From: Heterobasidion occidentale
Lineage: Eukaryota > Basidiomycota > Agaricomycetes > Russulales > Bondarzewiaceae
Length of the DNA: 64,000 bases
Assembly (NCBI GenBank): GCA_039111635.1
Contig: JBCAQO010000004.1
Location: 2,666,001-2,730,000, forward strand
Direction of reading: 5' to 3'
The notes beneath the pieces are model-generated. The model worked only from the letters and a program-made list of their open reading frames with translations. It was not told where the DNA came from and made no database searches. Positions 1-12,095 of this stretch are shown here, in pieces (positions within the stretch are counted from its first letter, which is position 1; every line of letters begins with the position of its first letter). A program made the translations under genes and the position numbers.

Positions 1-1009
1 TCAAGGTCCGCCCTCGCCCTTTAGTACCGTCCCCACGCGCCAACGCCCGCCCTAAACAGACGTCCCTCCCCGCGCCACAACGCGTCCCTTCCATCCCGCC
101 TTTCTGATCAACGATCGCCCCCCGCCCGCGCACACACGTAACCCCCCCGCGTCCCTTTGTTCTCCCAATCCGGCCCATCCCCCGCGCCCTCCGCTGCCCG
201 CGCGCACTCTCTCACGCCCCAGGAACATCCCGGCCTGCATCCAACTCAATACACGCACTTAGCCTCGATCCACCCCTGGTCCCTGCAGGTCACACGCCTT
301 CCGAGCGCCCACGATGCCGTTCCATCACCCTCTATTGCAGCGCGATCGGACGCGATCCCCCGACACAACACTTATCACCGTGTCATCTCCTTTGCCAGCC
401 TTTGCCCTCCCCCTCGGGCCTTCCCTTTATCTTAATCGGCATCCCCTGATCAACATCGATCCTCCCCAGATCCGTCGCCGCTCCGACTCTTCTGTCTGCC
501 CCCGCCCACGCTTCTCCAGCGATCCTTGGGTGTAAGTCCCCCAGGGCCGACTGCAGGTAAGTTACTGAGATGACCCGTGCGCCCAGGCACGTTCCTGCTT
601 TCTCGGGGCGAAGCGCGAGACTAGCGCGAGACTATCACCATCATCCATCGCCCAGAGCCGCAACTCGGGACGAAGGGGCGCGCGAACGTGCACGCGTCGC
701 CTGACCCTCCCCACTGCCTTCTCTTCTAGATAGACTTTCCTCTGGCCACCAGGCGTGAAGCTTCCCCGCATCTCGCTCCAAGTCCTTACATACATCCTAC
801 TTAATGGACTTACTTACCCATATGGCCTAGAGATAATTACAGCCCGATGTATCGCTCCCTAATTCATCGAAGCGTTTATTAACACAGCCGAAAAGAGAAG
901 CGAAGCGCAAGGCGCAACGAGAGACACGGAGCGTACATACAAAACAAACAAACGAACAGACCCCAACAAACAAACGACCCGCCGTCGCCCGCCGCCCGCG
1001 TGCGGACGC
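1..1009. other. No gene recognised; 3' flank of IWS1
   Basis: This stretch is C-rich with short open frames on both strands but no conserved protein, splice pattern or RNA gene that I can recognise. The last ~130 bases before the IWS1 stop codon are A-rich and probably its 3' untranslated region. Part of a neighbouring gene's promoter could lie here, since the window edge cuts the context. Confidence 0.4.
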
Positions 1010-2484
1010 TCACTTCTGCGACAGCTTCCTCGTCAGGCTCCGTATCCGGTCCGCATTCCGCCGCCGCCGCTCCGTGTCCATCGTCACGCTCGACTGCACC
1101 GACACCGCGTGGTTCCGCGGCGCGACCGTGTACGTCCCGAGCTCGCGCTGCGGGATCATCACCGCGTTCTTGCGCACCCTGTTCCGATCGCTCTCGCCCT
1201 CGCGCGCGCGCGCGAGGATCGCGGTCAGCCGGTTCGGCCGCAGCGCGGGCCCGTCCTCGGCCGCGTCCTCGAGCACGGGGATCGCGCGGTCGCGGTACGA
1301 CGCGGAGCGCTTGATGATCGGGCGCGACCACGCGGACACGAGCGCGTTGGCGACGCGCGCGACCTCGGGCGTCACGCGCTTGCACTTGGTGTAGAACAGC
1401 ACGACGCGCCCGAGCTTCGACTCCTTGAGCACGTTTGTGTCGATGTACTCGAGCTTCTGGAGCGTCTCGAGGAATTCCTTTTGGATGTTCAGCGCAGGGA
1501 GGGAGCGGTCGGGCAGCGGCTCGAGCCAGCGCCGCACGCCCTCGAGCAGGTTGTTGTCCACGATCGACTGCGAGAGGCCGGATCTGCGCGCCGGGGCACG
1601 CCGAGTGCGTCAGTCGTCGTCCGAGTGAGAGGGAAAGAGGAGGCGGGGCGCACTTTCGCAGGACCTCCATGACCTGTGGGAGTAACTTGAGCTTCATCGT
1701 CGCGGGCTGGTGGTTAGACCTCGACTTCTCGTCGTCCTCGGCGGCGGCGAGCATCGCCTCGCGGAGGCGCGACACCTCCTCGTCCGCGACGCGGTCCATC
1801 ACGTCCTCGTCCTTCTTGCGCTTCTTCGGCCTCGACGACTTCTTTGGCTTGAGAATATCGTCGATCGCCATGTCCAGCAGAATCTTATCGGCTACAGCCC
1901 CACACCGATACCACCGACACATCCGACGGCCCACCGTCAGCCCTGAACGAGCGAGCGAGACAAGAAAAACACCGCGCACCCTCATTCTTCGGCATTTCTT
2001 TCAACTCCTGCTCTGTCCTCTGCGCCCGCTTCCGCTTCTTCTGCACCCGCTTCCGTCCGCTCACGCCCTCGTTGCCCGCGCCTGGCCGCCTTGCCGCGCG
2101 CTTTTTGTTCTTCGCCGCCCCTGCGGCCGGACGGTCCTGCACGTACTCGTCGCCCGAGTCGCCCGAGGACTCGTCGTCGTCCACGGCGCCTGCGAGCACG
2201 GAGGTGGACGCCGGGACGGGGATCGGGCGCTCGAGCTCTTCATCTGTGTGGCGTCGTCACTCGGCGTCAACAACCAGTCGTGCGCGCGAGAACATGGGAT
2301 GGACGTGAAGGCGGAAGGCGGGGGGCAGGGCGTACCATCTGCGTCCGGGGCGTCCGAGAGCTCAGAGTCGGACCCGAAGATGTCGCGCTCGGCGAAGCGG
2401 GTCTGCTGTGGCGGACGGATCTGCGGTGGGATATCAGCGAGGGCATCGGCACCGAGGGATGCGGGGGTTGCTCACGTCGGGCAT
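1010..2484 (-). CDS. IWS1: IWS1/SPN1 transcription elongation factor (TFIIS N-terminal domain)
   Basis: Iws1 binds Spt6 and RNA polymerase II and acts in elongation, mRNA processing and export in the nucleus. The C-terminal half carries the TFIIS N-terminal/LW-like helical domain: it runs from DNNLLEGVRRWLEPLPDRSL through ESKLGRVVLFYTKCK to SAWSRPI, which is diagnostic for Iws1. The N-terminal part is acidic and Lys-rich (DDDESSGDSGDEY, then KKRKRAQR), as usual for the Spt6-binding tail. I assemble five exons. The first holds only nine coding bases (MPD, 2476-2484), followed by a 54-bp intron whose removal joins MPD to IRPPQQTRFAERDIFGSDSE. Other introns begin at GTACGC (near 2335), GTGCGC (near 1975) and GTGCGC (near 1660). 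The start is chosen because other frames through the first intron hit stops. It is divergent from the Ca3427-like gene. Identity is secure; exact splice sites are read by eye. Confidence 0.93.
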
Positions 2485-2941
2485 GGTGTACTGGTGTGTC
2501 TGTGAATAAGGAGCTGTGGCGCAAAGACGTCCGATGTTGGGCGTCAACAAGGCCAAACACAGTGTGGACACAGAACAATCCTGACAAAACCTCGGCCTCC
2601 CACAGCAGACTCGCTCAGGTCTAAAGGTTTGCAGAAATTAAGTTTTCAGCCAACGGTATTGTCATCGTTGCTGTTCTGATGCGACCAATCATACAATGTA
2701 TCATTCATCCGGCACTCGGTGTCAAATTTGTCTGGCCTCCTATACATATGACGGGGATGTCTGAAATGAGGGATGCTGTCGTCAGTTCCATGTAGGCTAA
2801 AGAACAGATAAAGTGAAAAACTGCGTCGAACATCGTTAACGGACTGCAGGGGAGCGTTTCTCATCTCTTTCGGATCTCGATCTCAGATCTTCCGTCTCAC
2901 CTTCACCTCCGTTCTACCGATCAGTCTTCGCAAGAACCACC
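2485..2941. promoter_or_regulatory. Divergent intergenic region IWS1 / Ca3427-like
   Basis: The 457 bases separate the start codons of two genes transcribed away from each other, so both promoters must lie here. I see no clear TATA box. A CTCGATCTCAGATC-type pyrimidine-rich stretch precedes the right-hand start, as expected for a fungal transcription start region. No other gene is visible. Confidence 0.45.
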
Positions 2942-4395
2942 ATGCCTCTCAGGGTCGGATACGGTATGCTCGTCAACGGGCATGACTAGACGATTCGCTG
3001 AGCGTGCCTCGTGCAGTTCGCGAGCACTTTTCTTCACCCTTGCTACAGTATGCCGAGGTCGACCAGGGGAAGACGTTCACGCTGGTCGAGTGTCCGAGTA
3101 TGTTGATGCAGTCATCGTGGAACCACGTCGATCTCAAGCAGCAGTGCATTCTTGAACAGGCGGCACGGGGCAGCTCATCGCGCGCCTCACGAACGACGAG
3201 ATCGACGTCGCGATGTAGGGCTCGTTCGCTCCTCGTCTCACAGACTGGCTGACTCCCCTGATGTATGGTTATGTCGTCGTAGTGCTCTCACGGACCCCCT
3301 CATCTCCGGGATCGCGAAGGGATCTAAGGCGTACAAGCTTATAGGCAGCTACGTCAATACGCCGCTCAACTGGTGAGTACTAAGCTGGCAGGCCAAGGGG
3401 TATCTCCTGACGTCGACTCTGTATCGTAGGGCTGTGATCACTGGCAAAGAATCAAAATACAAATCCATCGCCGACCTCAAGGGCACGCCGCTGGGCATCT
3501 CGCGTCCCGGTAGTGGCAGTCAGACGATGGCGAGCGTGATGGCGCTTCAGCAGGGCTGGGACACGTCCGCTTTAGAGTTCAAGGGTGAGTCACTCTTCAC
3601 AGCGAGCGTCGTCCGCCTTCGCGACGAGAGCGTCTTTTCGATGTTGTCTGACGCTTGCCATGATCGTTGCCACCATCACCATGGACCAGTGAACAACGAC
3701 ATCCACGGGTTGATCGCCTCCGTCAACGACGGCTCGACGGGCGCGTTCATGTGGGAATGGTTCACGACGAAGCCCTTCGCAGACGCCGGCGCCGTCCGCT
3801 TCGTAAGTCACCGCATCCTTGCCATCCGCATCTGCGCCAGTACACGGCACGCTGACGCGCAGGCGCTCGCGACGGCGGCGCCATAGATCGGCTCGGTCCC
3901 CACGCCCTGGCCATCATGGCTGATCGCCGCGCACCCCTCGCACGCGCGCGCCCCGCCCGACGCGCTCCGCACCTTCCTTAGCGCGCTCTCCGCCCACGTC
4001 CGCGCGTTCGACTCGGCGGAGGCGCGCGCCGGCGCCGACGTCGCGTTTATCAAGGACAAGTTCGGGTACCCCGAGGAAGACGTCAAGGTGCGCCGATTGC
4101 CCCGCCGCGCCCGTGCTCCGCTGCCGCGCTTGCCCGGCTCTGCGCGCTGACACGTCACTGCTAGGCGTGGCTCGAGACCGTCGCGTACCCCGCCGATTGC
4201 GCCGAGATCCCCAGAAACGTCTTGACTGACACGCTGAAGTGAGCGCGCGCTGACCTTTTGCTGCGCGTTCCTTTCAAATCTGACTTCGCGCACAGGGTGC
4301 TCGAGGCGGCTGGCGTCGTCCAGTTACCCGCTGGTGGGCAATTCCACTTGCAGGACTTTATCGATGGCGACATCGTTGCTCTGAGCGAGGCCTAA
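2942..4395 (+). CDS. Ca3427-like periplasmic-binding-fold (PBP2) protein
   Basis: The spliced product begins MPLRVGYVREHFSSPLLQ and has the features of the Candida albicans Ca3427 family, a eukaryotic branch of the bacterial type 2 periplasmic-binding proteins (NMT1/SsuA-like). These have two alpha/beta lobes that in bacteria bind a small substrate; the fungal ligand is not established. Visible landmarks are LVECPSGTGQLIARLTNDEIDVAI (lobe 1 with the strand that reads substrate), ALTDPLISGIAKGS, KESKYKSIADLKGTPLGISR, a Gly/Ser loop RPGSGSQTMAS and the lobe-crossing GAFMWEWFTTKPF. There is no signal peptide, so it is probably cytosolic. Seven or so short introns split it (first donor directly after GTCGGATACG near 2965). 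Final residues are DFIDGDIVALSEA. Length of roughly 300 residues fits the family. All joints keep frame. Confidence 0.88.
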
Positions 4396-6470
4396 GATCC
4401 AAGGGGTGGGACGAGAGTATTCACAAGCCCAACAGAAATCCGGGGGAATTTGCGTAGACACAAACACAGAAGTTAATCTTTTTTATCATTAAAGTGCTGT
4501 ATCCATGGTGTACAGTACAGTATGCGACGTAGCTGTCTAGCTCGACAAAATCCGCTGACGACCACGTCGCGCCGTGAGAGACACCGCAAACGGATGATGA
4601 TCCCAAGCGCATCGAAGGAGTACAAACGACGCGACGACGCAATGTATCAATCGCTGATTAGCCACTCTACCAGTCGAGCGTAAAACGATGAACGGCATGC
4701 CCAGCAACTGACCCCAAAAGAGAGCTCCTCTCCCGAGCCCCCGCACCGTATCCGCGCACACGAGCGAGCATAAAAATGCACGCCGACGCGCGCGCACGCA
4801 CAACGGGGACCGGTCGACTGTAAGGAAGAAAACCCCTGCGCCTCGCCAGCGCTTATATGCCCCGCAGATCGGTCCACGTGACGAGGCCCGTGCGCGGGAA
4901 CTTCTCCGGAGATAAATAGTGGGCGGCGCGCGAAGACACAGGCTCTTCTACGAAAGTTACACCTGGCTCGTTGATATTTGGGGTCGCCTGCGCACTCACC
5001 ACGCGGCGGCCTTGAACGTGTGGTTAGGGAGACGGATTGCCTTGTAGGCACGCCTGCTCCCCGAGATCGTCCCGCTTTGCATTCAGTGGCGAGGTCGGCC
5101 CGTAGAGTAGGTATATTCCACCTCGAGATGTATGTGATTGAATGGTACGTAGCAGTGCCGTGATCCCAAGGCTTTGGTTCCCGTTCATTTGCACGCTCTC
5201 CGGAAGAAGCAACGTCTAGTAGGAAGGTCGTGTAAAGAAGCTGCAGCCGTATGCTAATACATGTGAAGGTTGTGAACATCGACAAGGTGTACAACTGTAA
5301 AATAGAACTGGATGAGAATGCTAGGAACTGATTGATAAATTGAACCACAGATGCGCAGAAGTGGTGTAACGGTTAGATAGACGATATGCACGCAAACCAG
5401 AAAGAAAACAAGTCCAATAAGTCCACGATTAGTCCACGCAGAGTCCCGATCCGGCGGCCTACCGCATGCGGGCGACGCGAAGTCGCCAGGAGTGTACACT
5501 ATAAGCAGAAATATGCAAGAGTCGAGGTGCCGGTAAGTACGTTAGGGTTCATCACCAGGCGCCCGACGAGTCCATGAGTTCGACAGCGCCCTACGGCATC
5601 AGAAAACAAGCACGACCGCCAAGGCAGCAGAGACACGTTGAGCCTTGAGCGCCGCTCGCTCGATGTTCACACGTTGACGGGTGTTCGCTTGTTCACCGCC
5701 CAGCAGGCCCCAGGCTGTGCACGCGCGCGTTCCTGAGACGATCGAATAACTGAACGACACGATCGAGGGCAGGCACTGGAGGGCACTGGGCAGGCGGGCC
5801 AGGGCGATCGGGAAACGGGTGCGGTCAGGCCGGACGTCCCGGGCACACGAGGCGGCGTCCTGCGGCGTCCTGCAGCAGCAAGGCAGCGGACGGATGGAGC
5901 TGGATGGAGGGCGCGCGCCCGAGAGTGCCTGGCGACGATGTACAGTCGGACGGCGACGCGCTGCGGTCCTGGGTGAGCGAGGCGGACGCAGGTGAGTCGA
6001 GCTAGGCACGGACGGCGACGCCATGTTTTTGTTTTGTTTTTTTGCGATTTGATTTGTGCGTGATGGATGGACGTTATTAGACGCGCGTCGGGGAACGTGC
6101 CTCATTTTAGGTGTTTTTTTTTTCATTGGGACGTGTGACAGCGGCTGCTGATGGGTCCTAGGGGAGACAAGGGGGGGGGGGGGATGCGAGTCCGGGACGG
6201 CGGAGGGGCAGGCGCGCGCCCGTAGACGGGACGGAGAGACGTGGGGAGTTGGGAAGATGAGGAGAGGCGGAGTGGTGGATTGAGTGGGCGGTAGGGTGGG
6301 GCGAAGGTGGGTATGAGGTGAGGCGTGGTGCGGAGGCGAGGCGAGGCGCGGGCAGGGCAGGCGAGAGCGAGAGAGCGCGGATATCATCGGGCGCTGCCTG
6401 CGAAGCCGATGCAGGCGTCAACAACCTGGAAACCAACGGATATCAGCGCTGCGTCGTCAAAAACTCCAAC
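4396..6470. other. Intergenic region between convergent genes; no gene recognised
   Basis: About 2 kb between the 3' ends of two convergent genes. There are long open frames on the minus strand (4647-5348 and 5599-6387), but their translations are compositionally odd, show no family motif and sit in GC-rich or poly-pyrimidine DNA, so I do not call them. A run of 13 G lies at 6171-6183 and purine-rich repeats at 6190-6400. An undetected non-coding RNA is possible. Confidence 0.4.
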
Positions 6471-9090
6471 CTAGCCTCCTAGCCTTGCAGATAGACAGAG
6501 AAAATTGAAAGAGAACCCCCCAATAATGAACCGTCCAAGGCTCAAAGAAAGAGCCAGAGCCCAGAGCGAAAGAAAGAAAGAGAGAAAGAGGGAAGGAGAG
6601 ACAAGTACCTCAGCCACACATACCCCGCTGCGGCGCGCTCCCCCACCAGCTCCCACACGCGCCCCACCGCCTCGTCCCGCGCCGCCCACTCCGCGCCCGC
6701 GGAGTCCCTCAACGCGTCGAGCAGCGCCGTCCGCCCCTCGACCGTGCCCTCCGCCTGCAGCACCCACTCCTTGCACCACCCCTCGCCGACGCCCGCCCAC
6801 ACGTCCGCGTCGTCGCTCTCCTCGCTTGGTCCTCCATCGCCATTGCCGTGCTTGGCGTGCGCGCGGGGATACGGCGGCATGGGCAGCGCCGCGAGGTGCG
6901 GGTGCGAGTGCGCAGAGCCAGGGGACGGGGCGGAGGAGGGAGCGAGAGGGGGCGGTCGCGGACCGGGCAGGCGCGCGAGCCAGACGTACCGCTTCGCGAG
7001 CGCGACGCCCGACGGCGAGTGCGGGCTGCGCACGCGCGTCGGGAGGCGCACGAGCGCGAGCAGGCTCTCGAGGTCCCCGACCCCACCGCCGTCCGCGCCC
7101 GCGTCTGTCCCTACGTGCGCCGAGCCAAACTCAGACGCCCGAGAGCCTCGCGCGCCGCCAAACGCGCACGCGGCACCGGCAGCCGCAGGCGCGCGAACGC
7201 GGGGCGCGCGCCCGGCGCGGTGGCGAGGTGCGCATAGTACAGCGGGGACGGCAGCAGCGCGCGGGCGTCGGGCACGGGCGGCGGCGCGAGCGGGGCGTGC
7301 GGGACGAGCGCGGTGCCCGTGAAGACGAGCCAGGCGCGCCGCGCGCCGCGCACGTCCTGATCCTGATCCCGGTCCCGGTCCTGGTCCGCGACGCGCGCGG
7401 GTTCCCACGGGCTGGGCAGCGCGTCGGGCGTGTCGGCGGGGTACCCCCACACGGACTCTGCGGACGACGATGGCGACGAGGATGGGGCGGACGCGGCGCG
7501 GGGCGCGGGCGGGACGTAGCCGACGTTGCAGACGACGTCGCCCGCGGAGAGGTGCTCCCAGAGGCCCGCGGCGCGCAGCTGGGCGGCGCAGGCGGCGAGC
7601 GCGGGGGCGTCGAGGGCGGCGCAGGGGACGAAGACGCGGAGGACGGGCGCGCGGGCGCGGGAGGTGCGTGGAGGAGGTCGTGCGGGTCGTGCGGGTCGGG
7701 GTGGGGGCGAGTATAACGGAGGGGAGGAGGGTGCGGCGAGGAGAGCGGGAGGGGTGCAGAGCGGCAAGGGCGGGACCGCGTGCGCGAGGGAGGACGCGCG
7801 CGAGTGGGAATAGGAATATGTGTGCACGGAGGTGGCCGCGCGGCGATGCGCGCGGCGGAACGCGCCCTCGTCGTCCGACGTCGGCGCGGACCCGGATGCG
7901 GACGCGGAGCCCGAGGCCGCGAGCGACGACGCCATCGAGAACGCCGACATGGACGAGAGCGAGAGCGACATGGCCTTGTGTGCGGACTTTGGCCTGTGGT
8001 GCGACGTCGCGCGCGGGGCGACGAATGCAGAGGGGGGGAGCGAGTCGTATGCGGAGGAGGAGGCCGCGGCGGCGCGGCGGCGGGCGCCGCGCCAGCTGTT
8101 GGCGTAGACGCGCAGGGCGAAGGGGTCTGCGGATGGGGGCGGGGGCGGGACTTTGGGCTTGCCGAGGAGGGAGAAGCGGTAGGAGGCGCGGCGCTGGCCG
8201 GGGTGTTTTGTTGTTCCCGGTGGGGTAGAGCCTGTTATGGAGTCGGAGGGCGGGAGGGAGAAGGAAAGGGGCGCGGGGAAGACGAGCTCGCGGATGAGGG
8301 AGCGCGAGCGGGGGCGGGGGCGGACCAGCGCAGGTAGGGGGGTGGGTGAGGGTGATCGTTGAAGGGGAGGAGGTTGGGGGAGGAGGATTGAGGAGCTGTG
8401 GATGAGGGATTGCAGGAGGAGACTACGCGGGAGTGGGCGAGGGCGAGGGCGGCGAGGCGCGCGGTCTGTGCGTCGTGGTGACGGGACGGGGACGCCTCTG
8501 AGAGGACGGCCAGGGCGTGGAGGGGGTAGCTGTGCAGCGGGACGTTCTGCGACTCGACTGCACCACCACACACGGTCAGCGGGCGCGCACCAGGAAGACA
8601 GGGGGAACTCACGGAACAGGTCGAGGTCGCGAAAGTCGAGGTCGACGGGGCGGGCGTCGTAGCTGTCGTAGTACGCGCGGAGGTCGGCGTGGTGTAGGCA
8701 GTAACGGTAGCCAGGCACGAGGCGGGCGAGGAGAGCATCGTGCGCGGGGGTGCGCGGCTGGAGCAGGGCGCGGGCGAGGACGGGCGAGGCGAGGCCAAGG
8801 GCGCGGATGTCGGGCCAGGCGAGGTGAGGAAGGACGGATGCGAGGATGCGAGGGGTGCGGAGGAGAGCGGGATGGGTGGGCGAGCGGGGCGCTAGGATGG
8901 TGAGGCGACGATTGTAGAGGTCGAAGGGGAGGGGAACGGGGAGGGGACGGGGCTCTCGGGCCGGCTTGAGGGTGGTGGGGACAGGGGGCAGGGGTCTGGG
9001 CGGTGTGTCGAGGAGGAGCGGGTCGCTGTCGGGGGTGGAGCGGTCGGAGGGCGAGGTCGAGAGCGGGGGCGTGCTGTCGTACACGTCCAT
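6471..9090 (-). CDS. F-box-like, Ser/Pro/Ala-rich fungal protein (frame-interrupted)
   Basis: Large protein starting MDVYDSTPPLSTSPSDRSTP. Residues ~75-130 (NRRLTILAPRS, then ILASVLPHLAWPDIRALGL) resemble an F-box, suggesting an SCF adaptor, though substrate and role are unknown. It continues VPGYRYCLHHADL and, after a 52-base intron (GTGAGTTCC...GGTGGTGCAG), with a conserved-looking block that ends ALALAHSRVV. The middle is low-complexity Ser/Ala. The C-terminal third (VLRVFVPCAALDAPALAACA, WLVFTGTALVPHAP, later SPSGVALAKRYVWLARLPG and EGWCKEWVLQAEGTVEGR) looks like a folded domain I cannot name. Introns: a 50-base one near 7110 and a final one leaving WLRLGG before the stop at 6471. The frame changes by one base near 8425 between HSRVV and LLLQSLIHSSS without an evident intron. 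That could be a sequence error, a missed intron or real decay. Confidence 0.6.
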
Positions 9091-10839
9091 CGTGGGCAGC
9101 ACAGAGGACGGGCAAGGGGAGGGAGGGGCAGGGCGGGAGCCATGGTATTTGTACGTCCCTAATATATTGAGCGAGGCGCTGTAGAGATGACGGTGCCGCT
9201 GCTGCGTGCCAGGCTCGCACCCGGCCGCTGGGCGCTTCATATTGCATCCAATCTCGCTTTCGCTCCTACTGATCCCATCGCCCGACGCGCTCTCAACACG
9301 TCAATCACCAGCCTCAATCCATCCAGCAGGTAGCCATCCGAGCGCCCCACAGCCCCCGCTCTCCATCCGTTCCCCGCACCGTCTATCATCATAACAGCGC
9401 CCTTGCTGACAACTTTGGCCACATATTTAGACCTTTAAAACTTCCCGATCGGCGGCGTCTCCGACTGACAGCTGCTACAGCTCTTCTTTCTTCATCTCCC
9501 TCGTCTCGAACCTTTCATACCGGCACCCACATCATCCCACGGTCGCTCGTCGGAGCGGTCGCGCGCGTCTACCTCCTAACAACTCAACGGCACCTGGGTC
9601 CAGCGAGCCCATTACTACATACACCCCTCCAGCGAGCCGCCCCCACGCTGCGCACCGCGGCACTCCACTGGCACTCCCCCATGTGTTTACCCTCCAGCTG
9701 CGCTGGGTGCACCTAACTGCCGCGGACCCTCAGCTTCCCTCTCCGAAAACAGCTCCCCCGGCCGGGACAGCCACAGCCACCCAGCACCCTCGTTTTCCGG
9801 CGCGCCACGCAGCCGCAGACGAATGCCTCGGCTGCGGCAACCTATGAACGGGATGCACCACGGACGGGCAGACAACCGCAGCTGGCCCGCGAGTCGCGAC
9901 GCGCGCGCGGTCGAACTCTGAACAGTCTTACATGTAGACGAGCCGCACGGAGGATGATTCAATAAATGGCTGACGGGGATGCGGCGCCTGAGAGCACGCC
10001 TCGCGCCGTCTACATATCGCGGCTCGCAGCTCGAGGCTTAACCCCGGCGCCGCAGCGGGAGTGATCGGGCGGGACGCGCGCGGTGACGAAAAGAACGGGG
10101 GTTGGGGGGTGGAGAGCGGCAGAGCATCTCGAGCGGCGCCGCAGCCATTGCATGCACCCTCATGACGCCATGCCGAATCCCGATCCGGCGTCGAGGGCTG
10201 GCGCTCGATATCAAGGTTTGCACGCCGTCATCGTCGATCAATTCGATTGATGTGGTTCGGCGCGCCGAGGCAGTCGTTAAGCGGCGCCTCCATTCACCAC
10301 GTCTCTCGGGCGGGTAATCGAGGACGCTAAGCTTTACTATTGGGTTCAATGCAGCGCTGGCCGAGGAGCGCACGCATGCGCCATCGAGACGTGCTGAACA
10401 ATTCCTGTGACGCCAGGGCGTGTGCTTGCACAAACGGAGGACAGCGAAACGCACGTGCGGCGGAGGACGTCACCGACTGTGGCCGCAGCCTGACGTTGTG
10501 CCTACAAGGAAGCTCGATGGCCCACTGAACACGCTTCTGTCTTGTCTGGGCAACATTTTTCCTAATTCGCATCACAATACAATCCCGCCGCTCCGACGCT
10601 CTGATGGGATTCCTTGCATCACTGCCGCTGGTGTCTGATTTGGTGTCATGTCTCCCATATCGGTTTGTATACACTCCTCCGGCCGCAAGTGGCGGACCTG
10701 GTTCACCAAGTCGTACTGTATTCAAAGCCCACCTCCGATCTGAGACATGCAGGTCGCCCTCGCGCACGCGACTGAAAGCCTCACCACCGCTACCGCGGCA
10801 CAAGGATTTTTCCTACTCGCGAACTCGGTGGTGCCCAGG
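9091..10839. other. Intergenic, gene-poor stretch
   Basis: Upstream flank of the F-box-like gene on the left (C-rich, likely promoter and 5' leader) and of the aldo-keto reductase relic on the right. Scattered short open frames on both strands show no recognisable motif. Nothing else is supported. Confidence 0.35.
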
Positions 10840-12095
10840 TCAACTGAACTCCATCGGCTTCGGCGCGAAGGGTCTTTTGATCGGTCACGGCGACACCGGT
10901 TCTATCAAAGAGCGCTTGACGGTTACGCTGTCAAGATATGTCTCTCGGCACGATCTTGGTATGGTGGTCATGCCTATGAGGGCACCGAGGAGCTGATTGG
11001 CAAGTGGTTCGCCAACACCGGCAAGCGCGAGGACATCTGCCTCGCCATCAAGTCCGGTCTCGCCGACCTCGCCCGCCTCCCCGACGGCTCTCCAGGATAC
11101 GTCAGGGTCGCTTTCGATAACTCGCTGAAAAAGCTCCAGACCGACTACGTCGACCTTTACTACCTCCACCGCACGCGGTGAGTCTCGACGGCGTACATCA
11201 TGAGCACGTAGGCGACTTGCTTGACCAGGTCGGCAGCGGCGCCAATCGTCTTCTCAACGGGGGCGGTGGGTCAGCAGTATCCACATAACTTGTTGAGCAA
11301 TATGAACTCTGATATAAAGATGAACCAGCCTTGCCGCCTGCCTTCTAATTGGAAGGGAAAGCGCAAGGCCATCGGTGTTTCTGATGTCTCTGCGTCGGCA
11401 CTCCGTCGCGTTGCATGCCGTCCACCCTGTTGCCGCTCTCCAGGTCGAATACTCGCCGTTAGCCCTCGACATCGAGTTCGAGAAGCTCGACCTCTTCAAG
11501 ACCGCACAGGAACTTGGCATCGCGATTGTCGCCTGCTCTCCCCTCGGCCGTGGTCTCCTCACCGGCTCCTTCGTGCGTGACCTCCCTACTTTACTGGCTT
11601 ACTGAACGGCCTCTTCTCGACGCATAGACGCATCGCTGGTGTCTGTTTAGAAACTTGTACAGCACACGGTGGGGTCTATTCCCGACGGCCACTACGCCAA
11701 GCAGATTCCCCGTTTCAACGCGGACAACTTCCCCAAGATCGTCAAGCTCTCGGACGGGTTCGCCGCCGCCGCCGCCAAGCGCGGCGCCAGGTCGTGCTTG
11801 CGTGGTTGCTTACCCAGGGCCCCAAGGTCTTCATCCTCCCCGGCAATCAACAAGGTCAAGGCCATGAACCCTTATCCCTTTCTTATTTCTCTCCACCTCC
11901 GTGGAACGCGCTCCGATCATGTTGTGGTTTCGGAATAGCACCTCAAGGACAACGTGGGCGCGAAGTCGCGCACTTGTGCCAGCTAGCGGATGATCCACAA
12001 GACCATTGCCGCACTGGGCGAGCAGTACCCTGGAGACTTCAAAGACCTGTCCTGCCTCGGTACCCCTCTCGTTGATGCTTTCAGCGGCGCCCCTG
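10840..12095 (+). pseudogene. Aldo-keto reductase relic, frameshifted and rearranged
   Basis: Fragments of an NADPH-dependent aldo-keto reductase (YakC/AKR13-like) appear in order but in changing frames. They run NSIGFGAKGL (near 10845), EGTEELIGKWFANTGKREDI (near 10980), FDNSLKKLQTDYVDLYYLHR (near 11115), [15 protein letters not shown] (near 11365), [38 protein letters not shown] (near 11515), IPRFNADNFPKIVKL (near 11705), VLAWLLTQGPKVFILPG, and a C-terminal block IAALGEQYPGDFKDL (near 12010). The catalytic-Asp/Tyr segment is scrambled (YGGHAYEGTEEL in place of the usual DxxDVYGDTEEL-type sequence). Several frame changes and in-frame stops (for example TAG near 11988) break it. A block of about 90 bases at 11178-11268 encodes the expected next segment only on the opposite strand. 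No intact product is likely. An expressed, mis-sequenced gene is the less likely alternative because of the inversion. Confidence 0.75.

Noticed and set aside
4647..5348. 234-codon minus-strand frame in the first large intergenic region
   Set aside because: No motif, odd composition, no intron pattern, and no plausible start context; treated as chance.
5350..5390. tRNA-like D-arm string (AGTGGTGTAACGGTTAGATAG)
   Set aside because: No matching acceptor stem, anticodon arm or T-arm (GGTTCGANNCC) follows at the right spacing.
6505..7716. 403-codon plus-strand frame opposite the F-box-like gene
   Set aside because: Arg/Ala/Pro-rich antisense reading of a very GC-rich exon; the minus-strand reading has domain-like blocks and introns.
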